Assembly (NCBI RefSeq): GCF_000186345.1
Contig: NC_014962.1
Location: 3,562,450-3,626,449, forward strand
DNA length: 64,000 nt
Direction: 5' to 3'
Origin: Isosphaera pallida ATCC 43644
GTDB lineage: Bacteria; Planctomycetota; Planctomycetia; Isosphaerales; Isosphaeraceae
In this document: positions 26,937 through 37,519 of the stretch, piece after piece
Layout: each line of letters opens with the position of its first letter
Position numbering within the stretch: the first letter of the stretch is position 1
The notes under the pieces: model-generated
Databases searched by the model: none
Seen by the model: only the letters and a program-made list of their open reading frames with translations
What the model was told of the DNA's origin: nothing
Program-made: the position numbers and the translations under genes

Positions 26937-29900
26937 TCAGGTGGACTTGGCTCGTGCCGCCAGGGGACCCACCAGCAGCGCCGGAGGGATGAGGAGCAGA
27001 ACCACGGGGTTGAGCCAAAGGGTCCAACTCCACCAAATGAGGGTGGCTAGCCAACTGGCGAGACGCAGCGTTCGGGTGTCGCGATCGGCCAGCCACCAGG
27101 ACTCCCAGGAACGTCGATAACCTTCCAAGCGTGCGGCCAACCCCGCGTTGGGGGAGGTTGGGGAGGAAGGGGCGTGGCTGGCGGCGTGGGCCGCTTCCAA
27201 ACCGGATCCGCGCCGAGAAGGGGACGGGGTCGTGGTCCCCGCGCTCGCCAGAGCTAGGCCGACCAACACGGCGATTGCACCCACCACCGCCACCGGGGCG
27301 GCCAGGCGTTCTTGGAGGTTATCGCGAAGATCCTCTCCAGTGGTGGAAGTCGCCCGCGTTTCCAATCGTTGATCGTCCCGAATCCAGTAGGCTTCGAGAT
27401 CGAGATGCGTCGGCGCGGCGGTGATCGCGTCGAAGGCCGGCGGCTCGTTGGCTTGCTCCGTGGTGGCGGCATGGTCAATGGCCCAAACTCCTCGTCCGCC
27501 TCGTGGGGGTTCGATGGCGTGAAGCCGGGCGACGGGGCGGCGGGGGTCGGGGGAGGATGCGGGCGCAAGATCAGGTTGCGGCGTCTTGGGGGAGGAGTTC
27601 GCGGTCGTCGGGGGGGGGGCGGGGAGGGTTGGAGTCTCAGACGCGCCGAAGCTCTCAATCCGCCATTGGTCCAGGCGTTGGGTCAGGCGTTGGGTGAGGA
27701 TCCGCAGAGGGAGCGGCGTGTCTGGCGTGTTCCAGACGCGAAGCGCGGTGACGAGGTCGCGGCGATGATCCTGAAAGTCGCAGTCCCAGGAGGAGCGATG
27801 CTCCCAGGTGGGGCTGGCCGCGGCCGAGGCGATCAGGCGTTCGAGGCGATCCGCTTGAAACTCGGGGAAGGCGCGGAGCGTCACCCGCGCGTGGCGAGTT
27901 CCCAGAGTGGGAACCAGGGCAGGCGGTTCGGCGTCGAGCCAGACCATCCAGGGCAAGGGCCGGTCGCCGCGGCTCAGTTGCGGCAGCCGTAGGCCCCAGA
28001 CCGCAGCGGGAGCCGTAGGAGCGTTGGTGTCGGTCGGGGGAACGAGCAGCTGGGGATCAAGCCGAGAGGCGGGGGCGGTCCAGACGAGTTCCCAAACTTC
28101 GCGTCGTCGGCCCGCCGCGGGCAGTCGCCAGCGTTGCGAGGGGCGAGTTTGAATCACGGCCGAATGGCCGTCGCGGGTGACCGCCAGCAAACGCGCGCGC
28201 GCCGGTGGCGTGATCCAGATAGGGTCGGCAGCGCGGGGTCCGGTCGCCGGGGCGGGCCAAATTCGAGTCACGCCCACTACGCTGGGCAAACCAAATTCGG
28301 TCAGCGGATCAAGCCGGGGATCAGCGACCCGAGCGAGCAAACGCTGAATCGTGTGACCATCGGGCTCGGTTAGGGAATCCAACCCTCGCAGCACGAGGCG
28401 GGCCTCAGGCGAAGAAGTTCGCAACTGTCGATCGACTCGACCCGCCGGGGCCACCGCGAACTGGGACACCGTGGTCCGTCGCGTCGTCGTCTCGGTCCAA
28501 TCCCGCTGATCAACTACGATCACCCCCCCTCCTGTCGCGTCGGCCCAACTCAGGTCGGTTTCCCGTTGGATCGCCTCGCCCGTGATCCAGCCATCCACCC
28601 CGTCCGACCCGCTGCCCGAAGCGCTCCAACCAACCGCGTCAATCCGCAAGGTCGGCAGGGGGCGTTCAAATCGGAATCGGGTGGCATCCAAAGAAGCAAG
28701 AATCTTAATGTGCGTATTCCATTCCGCCCAAACTGGTTCCGACGGGATCAACCACCAAGCGGGTCGGTTGGCGATGCCCCAGGCGCGGGCTTCTTCCGGC
28801 TTCAGGGCCACCAGGTTGAATGCGCCCGCGACGCTGGGCGTGATTCGTGGAGATCCAGCGGCTTCTGAAGGGGCGTCGAGACTCACGACGATTCCGTTCA
28901 GCGCACGTCCAGGCGCGCTGACCCGCATCTGGACCAGCACGCCATCGGCGTTCAGACCCGAGACAGCGGCTTGTTCGGTGACGGCGCGGACCTTGGGCGG
29001 CGGCGACTTGAGCACCAGTTCCGGCGGGGGCGCGTCGGCCTTGATGGTGAGCCGCAAGGGCGATCGTCCGGTGGGGAGGGGGGAGGTGGTGGGAGCGTTC
29101 TGGGCGGTCTCGTTGGAGGCTGTTGCGTCGCCGTGTGAGGCCGGTTCCAGGATCAGGTCTCGGGCGGAGGCAAGTTCGATCGTGCCGGTGGCGCTGAGGG
29201 ATTCTCGACCGGCGGTACGCGGCCAGGGGGCGACGATCCGAAGAGGTTGAGCGAGGGTGGGAGGGATCGGCAGCCACCCCTCGACCACCACCGAGGCGGA
29301 CTCGCCCGAGACTGGGTTGGGGCTGGGCGGGATGTCGTCGCTTCGCCCCGCGGAGCGGGGATCGGATGGGGAGCGGGTCACTAGAGTCAGACGATCGGGA
29401 CGGGAACGCCTCCAGGAAACCAGACGACCACCGGACACGCTGACGATCCGGCTCTCCGGCGGCAGAGCCAGACCCGGTTCAATCAGGGTCGGGCGTCCCA
29501 GAAGGTCCGGCTCCAACAGCATTCGGAACCGCAAACGACCGGGCTCTGCCTCCAATCGAACTGTGGCCTCGCCTAGGGTGACCGGTTCTGGAGGAGCCAC
29601 GCGAACCTCGATTCCGGTCAATTCCGACCAGGAATCGAACCGCGCTGCGCCGGCCAGGGTCATTCCGTCCTGGGGCAGTTCTTGCCAACGGCGATTGAAC
29701 TCAGCGTCGCTCATCCCGCGCTCGGGATCCTGTCCCGGCGGAGGGGATTGGAAGCGGCGTCGGAAATCGTCCTCCCAGCCGGGAGGGCGTCGCAATGCCA
29801 CCGCACCGCTGACCGAGCCAAGTCCCTCCAAGTCGAGGGCGGGAAACCGTCGCGTCGGGGACGCGCTGGGTTTGACGTCGGTGTTGGCGTTGGGGTCGGG

Positions 29901-32900
29901 CGCGGAGGAGGCAGGAGCCAGCGCCGCCGAACGTCTCCAAATCAGCTCCACCACCTGACCGGGCTTTGGAGGGGGCTGAAACTCCAGGCGGGTACGGCGC
30001 GGGCCGTCGGACTGGAATAACACCCGCCCCGGTCCTCGGGCCTGTCGCAGGCTCAGGTCGGGGGGAACGGTCAGAGTCAGACTGGCGTAGGGAGAGGCCG
30101 AAGCCAGATCGGTTCCGGCGGGAGCTGTTCCATCGTTGGGAGGGGGCAGGTTGCGAGGGGTCAGGCGCATTCGCACCAGGTCGCCGCCTGGCTCGGCGTC
30201 CCAGAGCGCAAGGATGTCCCAGGAAGCATTCAAGCGGTTGGCCTCTGGCGCGGCGGTGGCGGGGTTGGTCAGGTTGACGTTGGGAGGCGACAAATCTCCG
30301 GTCGTCTTGGAATCGAGCCAACGCCACTGCAACACGGTTTGCGCTCCCAGTGGAACGCCGACCGGCGGGGGGAGGTGCTCGCCCCCCGCCAGGAGCGTGG
30401 GAGAGGGCGTGAAAGGCGTGGGCGGTGCGGGAACCAGGGCCAATCCGAGTCCTTCGGCGACGACGCCCCGCGCCAGGGCTGCGGGAGTGATCGCCAGCCG
30501 TTGACTCGGATCAACCACCAGGCGCTCCAGAATAAGTTCAACCGTCTCGAAACGATCCGACTGCGGTGGGAGACTCTCCGGGGGAAGGGGATCGGAGCCA
30601 ACCGCGGGGTCGGGCGTGATCCAGACCCGCCCCTCCTGCCCGCCGGAACGGATTTCGATGGGAACAGGTTCGCCGTTCAAACGAGCACGCGGCTCCAGAG
30701 CGCCTTGGAGTGGGAACGACCAGGATTGAACCCGTCCCCGTTCGACCTGAAGGGTCCAAATCGTGCGGACGCGAACAAGCGGCGTGGGTCGAGGCGCGTC
30801 GGAGTCAAGGTTAGGATCAGGCGAGTCCAGATAATGATGAATCGCTACGGCAGCCACCGGGGCGGGTAACCAGTGGTTGATCCAGGCACGAGTTTGGGCC
30901 ACCCAGGAAGAATCGCGCTCGTCGTCCCCCCGAGCCACCCGGACAAAAGCCCTTGGGGGGCCGCTTTGAGGGGAGGAAGCAGAGGCCGCCTCGGGAGGGT
31001 CGAGGGCGGAACCGCGGAGCGGACCAATTCCGGCTCCCCCGCCGACGGCGAGGGTGGCGGCCAGCAGCCACGCGGTTCCACCGCGCCCGGGCGGCGTTAG
31101 GGTGCGCGCCATCGACGAACCGCCGCGGCGAGGGTGTCGCCAAGCTCGGGCGATCCCGGCGATTCTTCGCCCTAGGCCGCGACCCACCACCAGAGCCAGC
31201 AGAACCGAACCGCCCAGAAACAGGCCCGGCACCAGTCCGTCAACCAAGTCGGGGCGAATCGCCGCGCTGCCCAAGATCAAGACCGACATCCCCACCAACG
31301 CCGCCCAGAGGATCGGCCAGCCTCGTCGAATCATCAAAGAAAGCGTCGCTGCCACGAGGGTGGCAATTCCCAGCGTCAGGGGCAACGCCACTCGGTTGTC
31401 GTGATAGGTCAGTCGCACGCGGGCCGGCCAGGCGGACGCGGTGAAGCGGTCGCAATGAGTCGAGCCCTCCTCCTCGACCCCAAACCCATGTTGGGGACTC
31501 CCTTGACTCGAAGGGTCCGCCGCGAATCGTTTCCAGGCGGTGACGCTTGCGATTCGTCGGGCCGAGTCCCATCCCCAGACCCGAGCCTCCCGGATCGCCT
31601 CGGCCAGATTGACCGGATCAAACCGGCTTCGAAGGAATTCCATCGCGTCGAACGAGGATGCGGCCTCCCAACCCAAACCGATCGTTTGACGGAGCCACCA
31701 CCTGCTTGAGCTCTTCGCGTGGTGACCCGAATCGCTCAAAACGCCGCTGTCACCGGGCGGGGACGACCTCGACCCATCGGCGCGGGGACGCTCGGTCAAC
31801 CAAAGGGCGTCGCCAACCTCCAGGGCCACAAGGTGGAGGCTTTCGAAGATGTCGTTGGGATGTTCTCCTAGGGTGACGAGGGTTTCCGGTGCCAAAGCCA
31901 GGCGGTCGAACGCAGCGCGATCGATGAGGACGGGGCGGTCGGGGCGGTCCAGGCGCTCTAAAAGGTCACCCAGGCCAATCGTGGGTCTAGGACCGTCGGG
32001 CCGAGGATTCTCCAGAATGAGGAGCTTACGGTCCTCGACCGACCAGCGGGGCTGTTGAATGGTGATGGTCGGTTCTCCACCAAGCCTGCCTCGCGGCTCG
32101 GCGGAAACTACGGGCGGCGGTGAGCGGTCGAGGCGATCGAGCTTGACGCCGCGTCCCTCCCAGGCGCTGAGACGCCATGAGCTAGGACGGACCACCTCCC
32201 AGGTCCATTCCAGACAAGTCCACGAGACCAAGGGACGGACCAGTTCCACCCGGGGGGAACTGGTGGTCTCAGCCCAATCGAAGGGCCACGCCGGGCGTGT
32301 GGGCGACCAATCAACGCTGGGGCGTTCATAAGCGATGGTGAGCAGGCGACGCGGGGTGCGCTGGGGTTGAGGAGTCCAATCAAAGCGCCAGCGGTTGAAG
32401 TCCGCGGGATCATCGCCCGAGGCGTGGTCCAAACCCGACGGCGTCAGGGGCTGTCCTTCCAGTTCCGCCCCCAACAGACGGGCATCTTTGGGAAGGCCAA
32501 TCTCCAGACCGACGGTTCGGGTCGTTGAATCGTTGGGGAGGGCGGGTTCGACCAACATCAGGGTCAAGTCGTGGCGAACCGGTCCCCGCGCCATTTTGGA
32601 GACGGTCACTCGAGCCTGTTGGATGAGGCCGGTTGCCGTGACCGGTTGATTCCGATGGGTCGTGACGTGGCCGCGCGTCGCCGAGACATCCACCAGGAAC
32701 GCGCGCGCCGCGGCGTAGGACGTGGGAGGGGCGATGGTTGAAGTGGATGGATCAAGTTCGGCGAACCAGGCGTCGCCCAGACTGGGAGCCACTTCGATCC
32801 AATCGGGTTGGGGTTGCCAGTCCAAATCGAGATCGTCGCTCAAGGCCACCGCCAACCGATCCAGACCAGCGCGGCGTTGGAGGAAGCAAACCGAAGGCGG

Positions 32901-35600
32901 CGCGCCGTCGCCCGACCAAGGGAGGCTTAGATTGAGCGTCAAGCGGGCGGGACGTCGTCCCTCGGGCAGATCGACCACCGCCACCAAGGCCGTTGCTTGG
33001 GAAGAGGCTGCGGTTTGGGCGCGGGGATCGATATCGGTTGAGATGAACGGTCTCCAAAGCTGGATCGCGCCGCTGATCCGAGGCCAAGCGACCACGATCT
33101 CCCGGAGGTTCCAGAGGCGCACGCGGGGAATGAGGGGGGCCGCGAAACTCATGCCGGAAGGATCGGCTTCGTCGAGCGGTTCGACCGTCCAGCTGGGCGC
33201 GAAGCTTGGGTCGTGGGGATCGCACCCGCTCATGAGCAGGGTGACGCGAGCCGCGCCCTGAGTGAGCGCCCGAACCGTTAGGTGAACTTGGTCGGCCTCG
33301 AAGCGGTAGAGGTGCAGGGCGTGGGTTTGAGGGGTGTCGAGGGTGTCGTCGATCCACGCGGCGGGTCGCGGAGGGGGGGGATGATCGCCCTGGGGAGTCA
33401 GTCGCTCGTCCAGCCAGGTCCAAGCCAGGTCGCTTTTCAGGCCTTGAGCCAGCCCCACCGGATTGGGCGGGGTTCGCCAAGCCAGTTGCTCTGAGGCGTC
33501 GGGGTGGGCGACGGTCGAAAGATCGGGTCGGACGTGAATTCCATCTCGGCTCCAAACCACCCACTGGTCTAACGCGACGATCGCCTGGCGGGGACGCAGA
33601 CGCGGCAGTTCGAATCGTCGGCGGGTGGTCCCGCCAACCACCCGCCGGGATTCCTGAGTGGTGGCGGCGGGCGGGAGACCCTGACCGACCCAGCGGGCTT
33701 GGATCTTGAGCGGTTCAGTGGCTCCCAGATCGTTGCGGACCCGTGCAGCGATGACGCGGTCCCCGCCATCGGTTTCCGAGGCGGGTTCGATCCGCCAGGC
33801 GGTAGGGCGTTCCGAGGAACCCGAACGCACTGAAATGACCTTCCAGCCTGGACTCAGACCAACCACCCAGGGCTCGACATGGCGATTGGCGGGATCGATT
33901 GCAAGCGTGGCCACGAAGGTGGGGGCGATGCCCGCGCGATCCACCCAAATTTGACCCTGGATCGTCAACGACGGCTCTGAACACGCTCGCGCGGGTTCCA
34001 ATACCAGGGCTGCCACCGAGCCGGGGCCGTGGGGCTCGAATTCGAGGATCGCTGCCGCTCCGGGGAACGGCAAGGCGGTCGGATCGTTGGCCGTGGGGAC
34101 GCTGGGCAACAGGCGTCCTCGCTCCAGACGGCAGGAAGCCACCACCCGCGAGGCGTCTAAACCTACCGTGATTCGCCCCGAGCGCCAGGTCTGCGAGGTG
34201 GGTCGAATCCAGGGCAACGGCCAAGCTCGACCGGTCTCCACCGCCAACGCCGCTTCGACTTTGAGATACACCGGCTGCCGGGGCGCTTCAGTGAACCGCA
34301 GTTCCAACTGTTTAACGTTGGCGCGCTCTGGGTTCGTCGCAACGTCGGGGGAGGTTCCGGCGGCTGGGTCAATCAGGCTGGTTGCGGTTTCGCGCAGACC
34401 CTCGGCGACCACCTGAAGCACCTCTAAACGCGGATCCAACTCCAGCATCAGACGGTCCGTGGGAGTGGGACCAGGGTTCCAGACCCAATCAGCCACCACG
34501 CGGGCTTGGGAGCCGAGGATCGCTACGCGGATCGGACCTCCCAAGTCACCGCGCAGCCAGGGAGCCGGCGGAGCCGCGTCGGTTCGCCGCAGACGGATCG
34601 TCACCCCGCTTTGAACCCCTTCCACCACCCAGTCGCGGGTCGTGACGTCCGAAGACGAGGCCGCGTTGGATTGGGAACCTTGGGGTTCGACGGCCGCATC
34701 GCCAAGACGAGCCCGCCGAAGCGTGGGACCAATGGTCATCGTTTCAGCAGAGCCGATCGCCGCGTTGGCGTTGGGTTCGCCGAGAGATTTGAGTGAAGCC
34801 TCACCCGCCTCCACGCTGGAGGCCGATGCCGATAGGGACGAGGCCAGGATTGGTTCGATCTCCTGAGGCAACCGCAGAGTCAACCGCTGGGGGCGGATCT
34901 CCAACGCGGCCAACTGAAACTCCACCCGGTCTTCAGCAACGAATGCCGTGGAGGGCGCGATCCAGTGAAGTATGACGACTTGTTGGCCAGATGATCTGAT
35001 GCGTAGGCGATGCCCACCCTGATCGTCCACCACCAACGCGCCCGGCGGTTCTACAGCCAGCACTGGCCAGGACCAACCTGGCAGAGGTAAATCCACTCGG
35101 TCGGGCCAGTCGCCGCCGGGGTGGGCGATGGTGAACCGGCTCCACCCCGTCAGCCGGTTGGTTTGAACCTCGAAGACCCCGAAATGATCGGCCCGGACGA
35201 TACGCGGTGGCTGTCTCCTCATGCGTTCGAGTCTGGCCAGTTCATCGCTCCGCGCTGCGAAGCGGGACGGTTCGGATTCAACCCGCTCATCGGGCCTGTG
35301 GGGATCGTTCGACTCCAAAGGGCCAGGTGACGACCGCTCCGGCGTTGTCGGCGGTGTCGGTGGCGTCGAGGAGGGCGTGGTGTCGGCGGGCGGGGACGGC
35401 GGTTGCGCTTCGGTTGGGGAACCTTGCCCATAACCCTCGGCCAGCCCAACGACCAAAACCAGCAGCAGGATCGAGACGGGGAGTGATCCCGATCGAACCG
35501 AGCGTCGCCGAAACGGCGTCGAACCGAAGACGGCGGGATCGATCTGGGCGTTCAAGTGGCGTGTTGGAGTCAAAGGCGTGCGAATCAACAGAGCAAACAT
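26937..35600 (-). CDS. Giant secreted and membrane-anchored protein, apparent head-to-tail fusion
   Basis: One frame of 2887 codons without a stop. Residues about 38-60 form a signal peptide (LPVSILLLVLVVGLAEGYG), followed by a Pro/Thr/Ser-rich linker to about 115. Residues 120-1400 are strand-rich with no domain I recognise. About 1407-1475 holds two to three membrane segments (LPLTLGIATLVAATLSLM, ILWAALVGMSVLILGSAAI, GLFLGGSVLLALVVG), then an Arg-rich stretch. At M1497 (31110-31112) a second signal-like sequence begins (GGTAWLLAATLAVGGGAG), followed by another strand-rich ectodomain with Pro-rich linkers and C-terminal membrane segments (about 2740-2885). Each half alone looks like a complete exported, C-anchored protein. 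Only GGCGG, no real ribosome site, precedes M1497. Function unknown; probably at the envelope. Confidence 0.75.
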   Translation of the reverse strand: MFALLIRTPLTPTRHLNAQIDPAVFGSTPFRRRSVRSGSLPVSILLLVLVVGLAEGYGQGSPTEAQPPSPPADTTPSSTPPTPPTTPERSSPGPLESNDPHRPDERVESEPSRFAARSDELARLERMRRQPPRIVRADHFGVFEVQTNRLTGWSRFTIAHPGGDWPDRVDLPLPGWSWPVLAVEPPGALVVDDQGGHRLRIRSSGQQVVILHWIAPSTAFVAEDRVEFQLAALEIRPQRLTLRLPQEIEPILASSLSASASSVEAGEASLKSLGEPNANAAIGSAETMTIGPTLRRARLGDAAVEPQGSQSNAASSSDVTTRDWVVEGVQSGVTIRLRRTDAAPPAPWLRGDLGGPIRVAILGSQARVVADWVWNPGPTPTDRLMLELDPRLEVLQVVAEGLRETATSLIDPAAGTSPDVATNPERANVKQLELRFTEAPRQPVYLKVEAALAVETGRAWPLPWIRPTSQTWRSGRITVGLDASRVVASCRLERGRLLPSVPTANDPTALPFPGAAAILEFEPHGPGSVAALVLEPARACSEPSLTIQGQIWVDRAGIAPTFVATLAIDPANRHVEPWVVGLSPGWKVISVRSGSSERPTAWRIEPASETDGGDRVIAARVRNDLGATEPLKIQARWVGQGLPPAATTQESRRVVGGTTRRRFELPRLRPRQAIVALDQWVVWSRDGIHVRPDLSTVAHPDASEQLAWRTPPNPVGLAQGLKSDLAWTWLDERLTPQGDHPPPPRPAAWIDDTLDTPQTHALHLYRFEADQVHLTVRALTQGAARVTLLMSGCDPHDPSFAPSWTVEPLDEADPSGMSFAAPLIPRVRLWNLREIVVAWPRISGAIQLWRPFISTDIDPRAQTAASSQATALVAVVDLPEGRRPARLTLNLSLPWSGDGAPPSVCFLQRRAGLDRLAVALSDDLDLDWQPQPDWIEVAPSLGDAWFAELDPSTSTIAPPTSYAAARAFLVDVSATRGHVTTHRNQPVTATGLIQQARVTVSKMARGPVRHDLTLMLVEPALPNDSTTRTVGLEIGLPKDARLLGAELEGQPLTPSGLDHASGDDPADFNRWRFDWTPQPQRTPRRLLTIAYERPSVDWSPTRPAWPFDWAETTSSPRVELVRPLVSWTCLEWTWEVVRPSSWRLSAWEGRGVKLDRLDRSPPPVVSAEPRGRLGGEPTITIQQPRWSVEDRKLLILENPRPDGPRPTIGLGDLLERLDRPDRPVLIDRAAFDRLALAPETLVTLGEHPNDIFESLHLVALEVGDALWLTERPRADGSRSSPPGDSGVLSDSGHHAKSSSRWWLRQTIGLGWEAASSFDAMEFLRSRFDPVNLAEAIREARVWGWDSARRIASVTAWKRFAADPSSQGSPQHGFGVEEEGSTHCDRFTASAWPARVRLTYHDNRVALPLTLGIATLVAATLSLMIRRGWPILWAALVGMSVLILGSAAIRPDLVDGLVPGLFLGGSVLLALVVGRGLGRRIAGIARAWRHPRRGGSSMARTLTPPGRGGTAWLLAATLAVGGGAGIGPLRGSALDPPEAASASSPQSGPPRAFVRVARGDDERDSSWVAQTRAWINHWLPAPVAAVAIHHYLDSPDPNLDSDAPRPTPLVRVRTIWTLQVERGRVQSWSFPLQGALEPRARLNGEPVPIEIRSGGQEGRVWITPDPAVGSDPLPPESLPPQSDRFETVELILERLVVDPSQRLAITPAALARGVVAEGLGLALVPAPPTPFTPSPTLLAGGEHLPPPVGVPLGAQTVLQWRWLDSKTTGDLSPPNVNLTNPATAAPEANRLNASWDILALWDAEPGGDLVRMRLTPRNLPPPNDGTAPAGTDLASASPYASLTLTVPPDLSLRQARGPGRVLFQSDGPRRTRLEFQPPPKPGQVVELIWRRSAALAPASSAPDPNANTDVKPSASPTRRFPALDLEGLGSVSGAVALRRPPGWEDDFRRRFQSPPPGQDPERGMSDAEFNRRWQELPQDGMTLAGAARFDSWSELTGIEVRVAPPEPVTLGEATVRLEAEPGRLRFRMLLEPDLLGRPTLIEPGLALPPESRIVSVSGGRLVSWRRSRPDRLTLVTRSPSDPRSAGRSDDIPPSPNPVSGESASVVVEGWLPIPPTLAQPLRIVAPWPRTAGRESLSATGTIELASARDLILEPASHGDATASNETAQNAPTTSPLPTGRSPLRLTIKADAPPPELVLKSPPPKVRAVTEQAAVSGLNADGVLVQMRVSAPGRALNGIVVSLDAPSEAAGSPRITPSVAGAFNLVALKPEEARAWGIANRPAWWLIPSEPVWAEWNTHIKILASLDATRFRFERPLPTLRIDAVGWSASGSGSDGVDGWITGEAIQRETDLSWADATGGGVIVVDQRDWTETTTRRTTVSQFAVAPAGRVDRQLRTSSPEARLVLRGLDSLTEPDGHTIQRLLARVADPRLDPLTEFGLPSVVGVTRIWPAPATGPRAADPIWITPPARARLLAVTRDGHSAVIQTRPSQRWRLPAAGRRREVWELVWTAPASRLDPQLLVPPTDTNAPTAPAAVWGLRLPQLSRGDRPLPWMVWLDAEPPALVPTLGTRHARVTLRAFPEFQADRLERLIASAAASPTWEHRSSWDCDFQDHRRDLVTALRVWNTPDTPLPLRILTQRLTQRLDQWRIESFGASETPTLPAPPPTTANSSPKTPQPDLAPASSPDPRRPVARLHAIEPPRGGRGVWAIDHAATTEQANEPPAFDAITAAPTHLDLEAYWIRDDQRLETRATSTTGEDLRDNLQERLAAPVAVVGAIAVLVGLALASAGTTTPSPSRRGSGLEAAHAASHAPSSPTSPNAGLAARLEGYRRSWESWWLADRDTRTLRLASWLATLIWWSWTLWLNPVVLLLIPPALLVGPLAARAKST

Positions 35601-35680
35601 CGTCGCAGGCGTTTGTCCAAAGAGGAGAAGGACGGAGAGGCGGGCTTAAGACCACAACGGGATTCCAAACCGATCCGGCC

Positions 35681-37162
35681 CTAGTCAGCCTCCCCCTCCC
35701 TCCGCGCGGAGTCAGGTCCAGCGTCAGCCGAATACAACGCGATCGAACGAATAATGTCATCGAGATCATTGGGGACGACCACGGGGCGATTGGCGAATCC
35801 CGCCCGCAGTACGCCGCGCTTGCCCAACACATGATCGAACAGGTCGCGGTCGCCGGAGTGATAGGCGACGGTGGCGTTGGGGTCTTTGAGTTGGTGGCCG
35901 GTCAGCACGCACACCACTTGGTCGGACGGGGCGATGATCCCTTCGCGACGCAGCCTTCGAGCTCCGGCGACGCTGGCCGCGCTGGCCGGTTCGCAGCCCA
36001 GACCGCCCGACCCCACCTGCGCTTTGGCGTCTAAAATCTCCTGATCGCTGACCTGAGTGACCACCCCGTCGCAGACGCTCAGCGCCCGCAGGCATTTCTT
36101 CAAGTTGACCGGTCGATTGATCTCGATGGCCGACGCGATGGTGTCGGCCTTGACCCCCTCGGCGTCCAGACTCCGATAATAGCCGTCGGCGAGCCTGAGG
36201 TCCGGCTCACCGTCGCACCAACGCATCCCCGCCTGGTTGTAGAGGTGATCAAGCGTCGAAGCCCCAGCCGCGTTGACCACCGCTAACCGGGGCAGCCTCT
36301 TCAACAACCCCAGCTCCTTGAGCTCGGCGAACGCCTTGCCGAACGCCGAGGAGTTGCCCAAGTTGCCGCCGGGCACCACGATCCAGTCGGGAGGCTCCCA
36401 GTTTGAAGCCTCCAAAACCCGATACATGATCGTTTTCTGACCTTCGAGCCGAAATGGATTCACCGAGTTCATGAGGTAGATGCCCAAGCGGTCGGCCACC
36501 TGGCGGACTCGGGCCATTGCGTCGTCGAAGTCGCCCACGATCTGGATGGTCAACGCGCCGTGATCGAGTGCCTGGGCAAGTTTGCCGTAGGCGATTTTGC
36601 CCGAGCCGATGAAGATGATCGCCTTGAAGCCGTGAGGCGTGGCCGAACAGTAGACCGCTAGGGCCGCGGAGGTATTGCCGGTGCTCGCGCAGGCGACCCG
36701 CCGGGCTCCGACCATCCGGGCGTGGGTGAAAGCGGCGGTCATGCCGTTGTCCTTGAAGCTGCCCGAGGGGTTCATTCCCTCGTATTGCAGCTTGAGGCGA
36801 CCTGCCTCGACCCCGACGTAGGAGGCCACCGCGTCGGCGGTTTGGAGCAAGGTTTGCCCCTCGCCGATGGTCACGATCGCCGACTCGGGCGCAAACGGCA
36901 ACAAACGGCGGAACCGCCAGACCCCCGAGAAGTTGAGCGGGTTGCCTCGATCCGACCAGGCCGCTTCAAACTCGTGCAGGCTGGTGGGTACCGGCAGACG
37001 GTCCCAGTCGTAGGTCACATCCAGCAAGTCGCCGCAGACTGGACAGGAAAACCGCGGTTCTTCAATCCCGAAGGTCGCGCCGCACGACAAGTTGAGGCAG
37101 CGCTGAAACGCGCCGTCCAGCCGATGGGCCGGATCGACCGAAGGGACCAAAACCGTGGTCAT
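35681..37162 (-). CDS. thrC: Threonine synthase
   Basis: A 493-residue PLP enzyme that turns O-phosphohomoserine into threonine in the cytoplasm. The N-terminus has a zinc-ribbon-like set of cysteines (C22, C27, C40, C43) seen in one threonine synthase class. The PLP Lys is K137 in [13 protein letters not shown]. Later motifs are [44 protein letters not shown] and the Gly-rich phosphate cradle. C-terminal [18 protein letters not shown] and [12 protein letters not shown] complete the fold. Starts at ATG 37160-37162, with AAAGGACGGG ahead. A GTTAGAATG element lies 90 bases upstream. No homoserine genes adjoin. Confidence 0.95.
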   Translation of the reverse strand: MTTVLVPSVDPAHRLDGAFQRCLNLSCGATFGIEEPRFSCPVCGDLLDVTYDWDRLPVPTSLHEFEAAWSDRGNPLNFSGVWRFRRLLPFAPESAIVTIGEGQTLLQTADAVASYVGVEAGRLKLQYEGMNPSGSFKDNGMTAAFTHARMVGARRVACASTGNTSAALAVYCSATPHGFKAIIFIGSGKIAYGKLAQALDHGALTIQIVGDFDDAMARVRQVADRLGIYLMNSVNPFRLEGQKTIMYRVLEASNWEPPDWIVVPGGNLGNSSAFGKAFAELKELGLLKRLPRLAVVNAAGASTLDHLYNQAGMRWCDGEPDLRLADGYYRSLDAEGVKADTIASAIEINRPVNLKKCLRALSVCDGVVTQVSDQEILDAKAQVGSGGLGCEPASAASVAGARRLRREGIIAPSDQVVCVLTGHQLKDPNATVAYHSGDRDLFDHVLGKRGVLRAGFANRPVVVPNDLDDIIRSIALYSADAGPDSARREGEAD

Positions 37163-37251
37163 GGCGGGCGTCCCGTCCTTTCCATTCCATTCCCGACGAG
37201 GGATCGGTGGGGTTCAGGCGGCGACGAAACCCGACCCGTCGCGCCGAATCC

Positions 37252-37260
37252 CATTCTAAC
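37252..37260 (-). promoter_or_regulatory. GTTAGAATG element upstream of thrC
   Basis: The minus strand reads GCGTTAGAATGGG 90 bases before the thrC start. TAGAAT fits a -10 box; no convincing -35 is seen (TTCGCT about 17-19 bases away). Confidence 0.3.
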
Positions 37261-37519
37261 GCGCCGGTCCAGACAGCGAAGGCGGTTCGTCCCGTCCCGG
37301 GTGCGGCCAAGGCGGTTCCGGCCGCGGCTTTGGCGGGGGAATAGGGTTGAAATGCCGAGCGTTGGACCCGACAATCATGGAAGCGGAACAATCGATAACC
37401 AGGAACGGAGAGTGAGACGAGGAGGACGCACCAAGTCGATTCCTCTCGAATCGAGCGAGCGACCGTCCCGATTGGGTGGAAGGTGGAAGGGTTCAAGCTG
37501 GCTTAGGGAGAGTGAGGCC

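Noticed and set aside
31113-31114. A frameshift or missed stop at the joint of the giant protein
   Set aside because: The frame is open on both sides with consistent composition and I see no stop in the flanking bases, so the fusion is reported as it stands rather than as an error.
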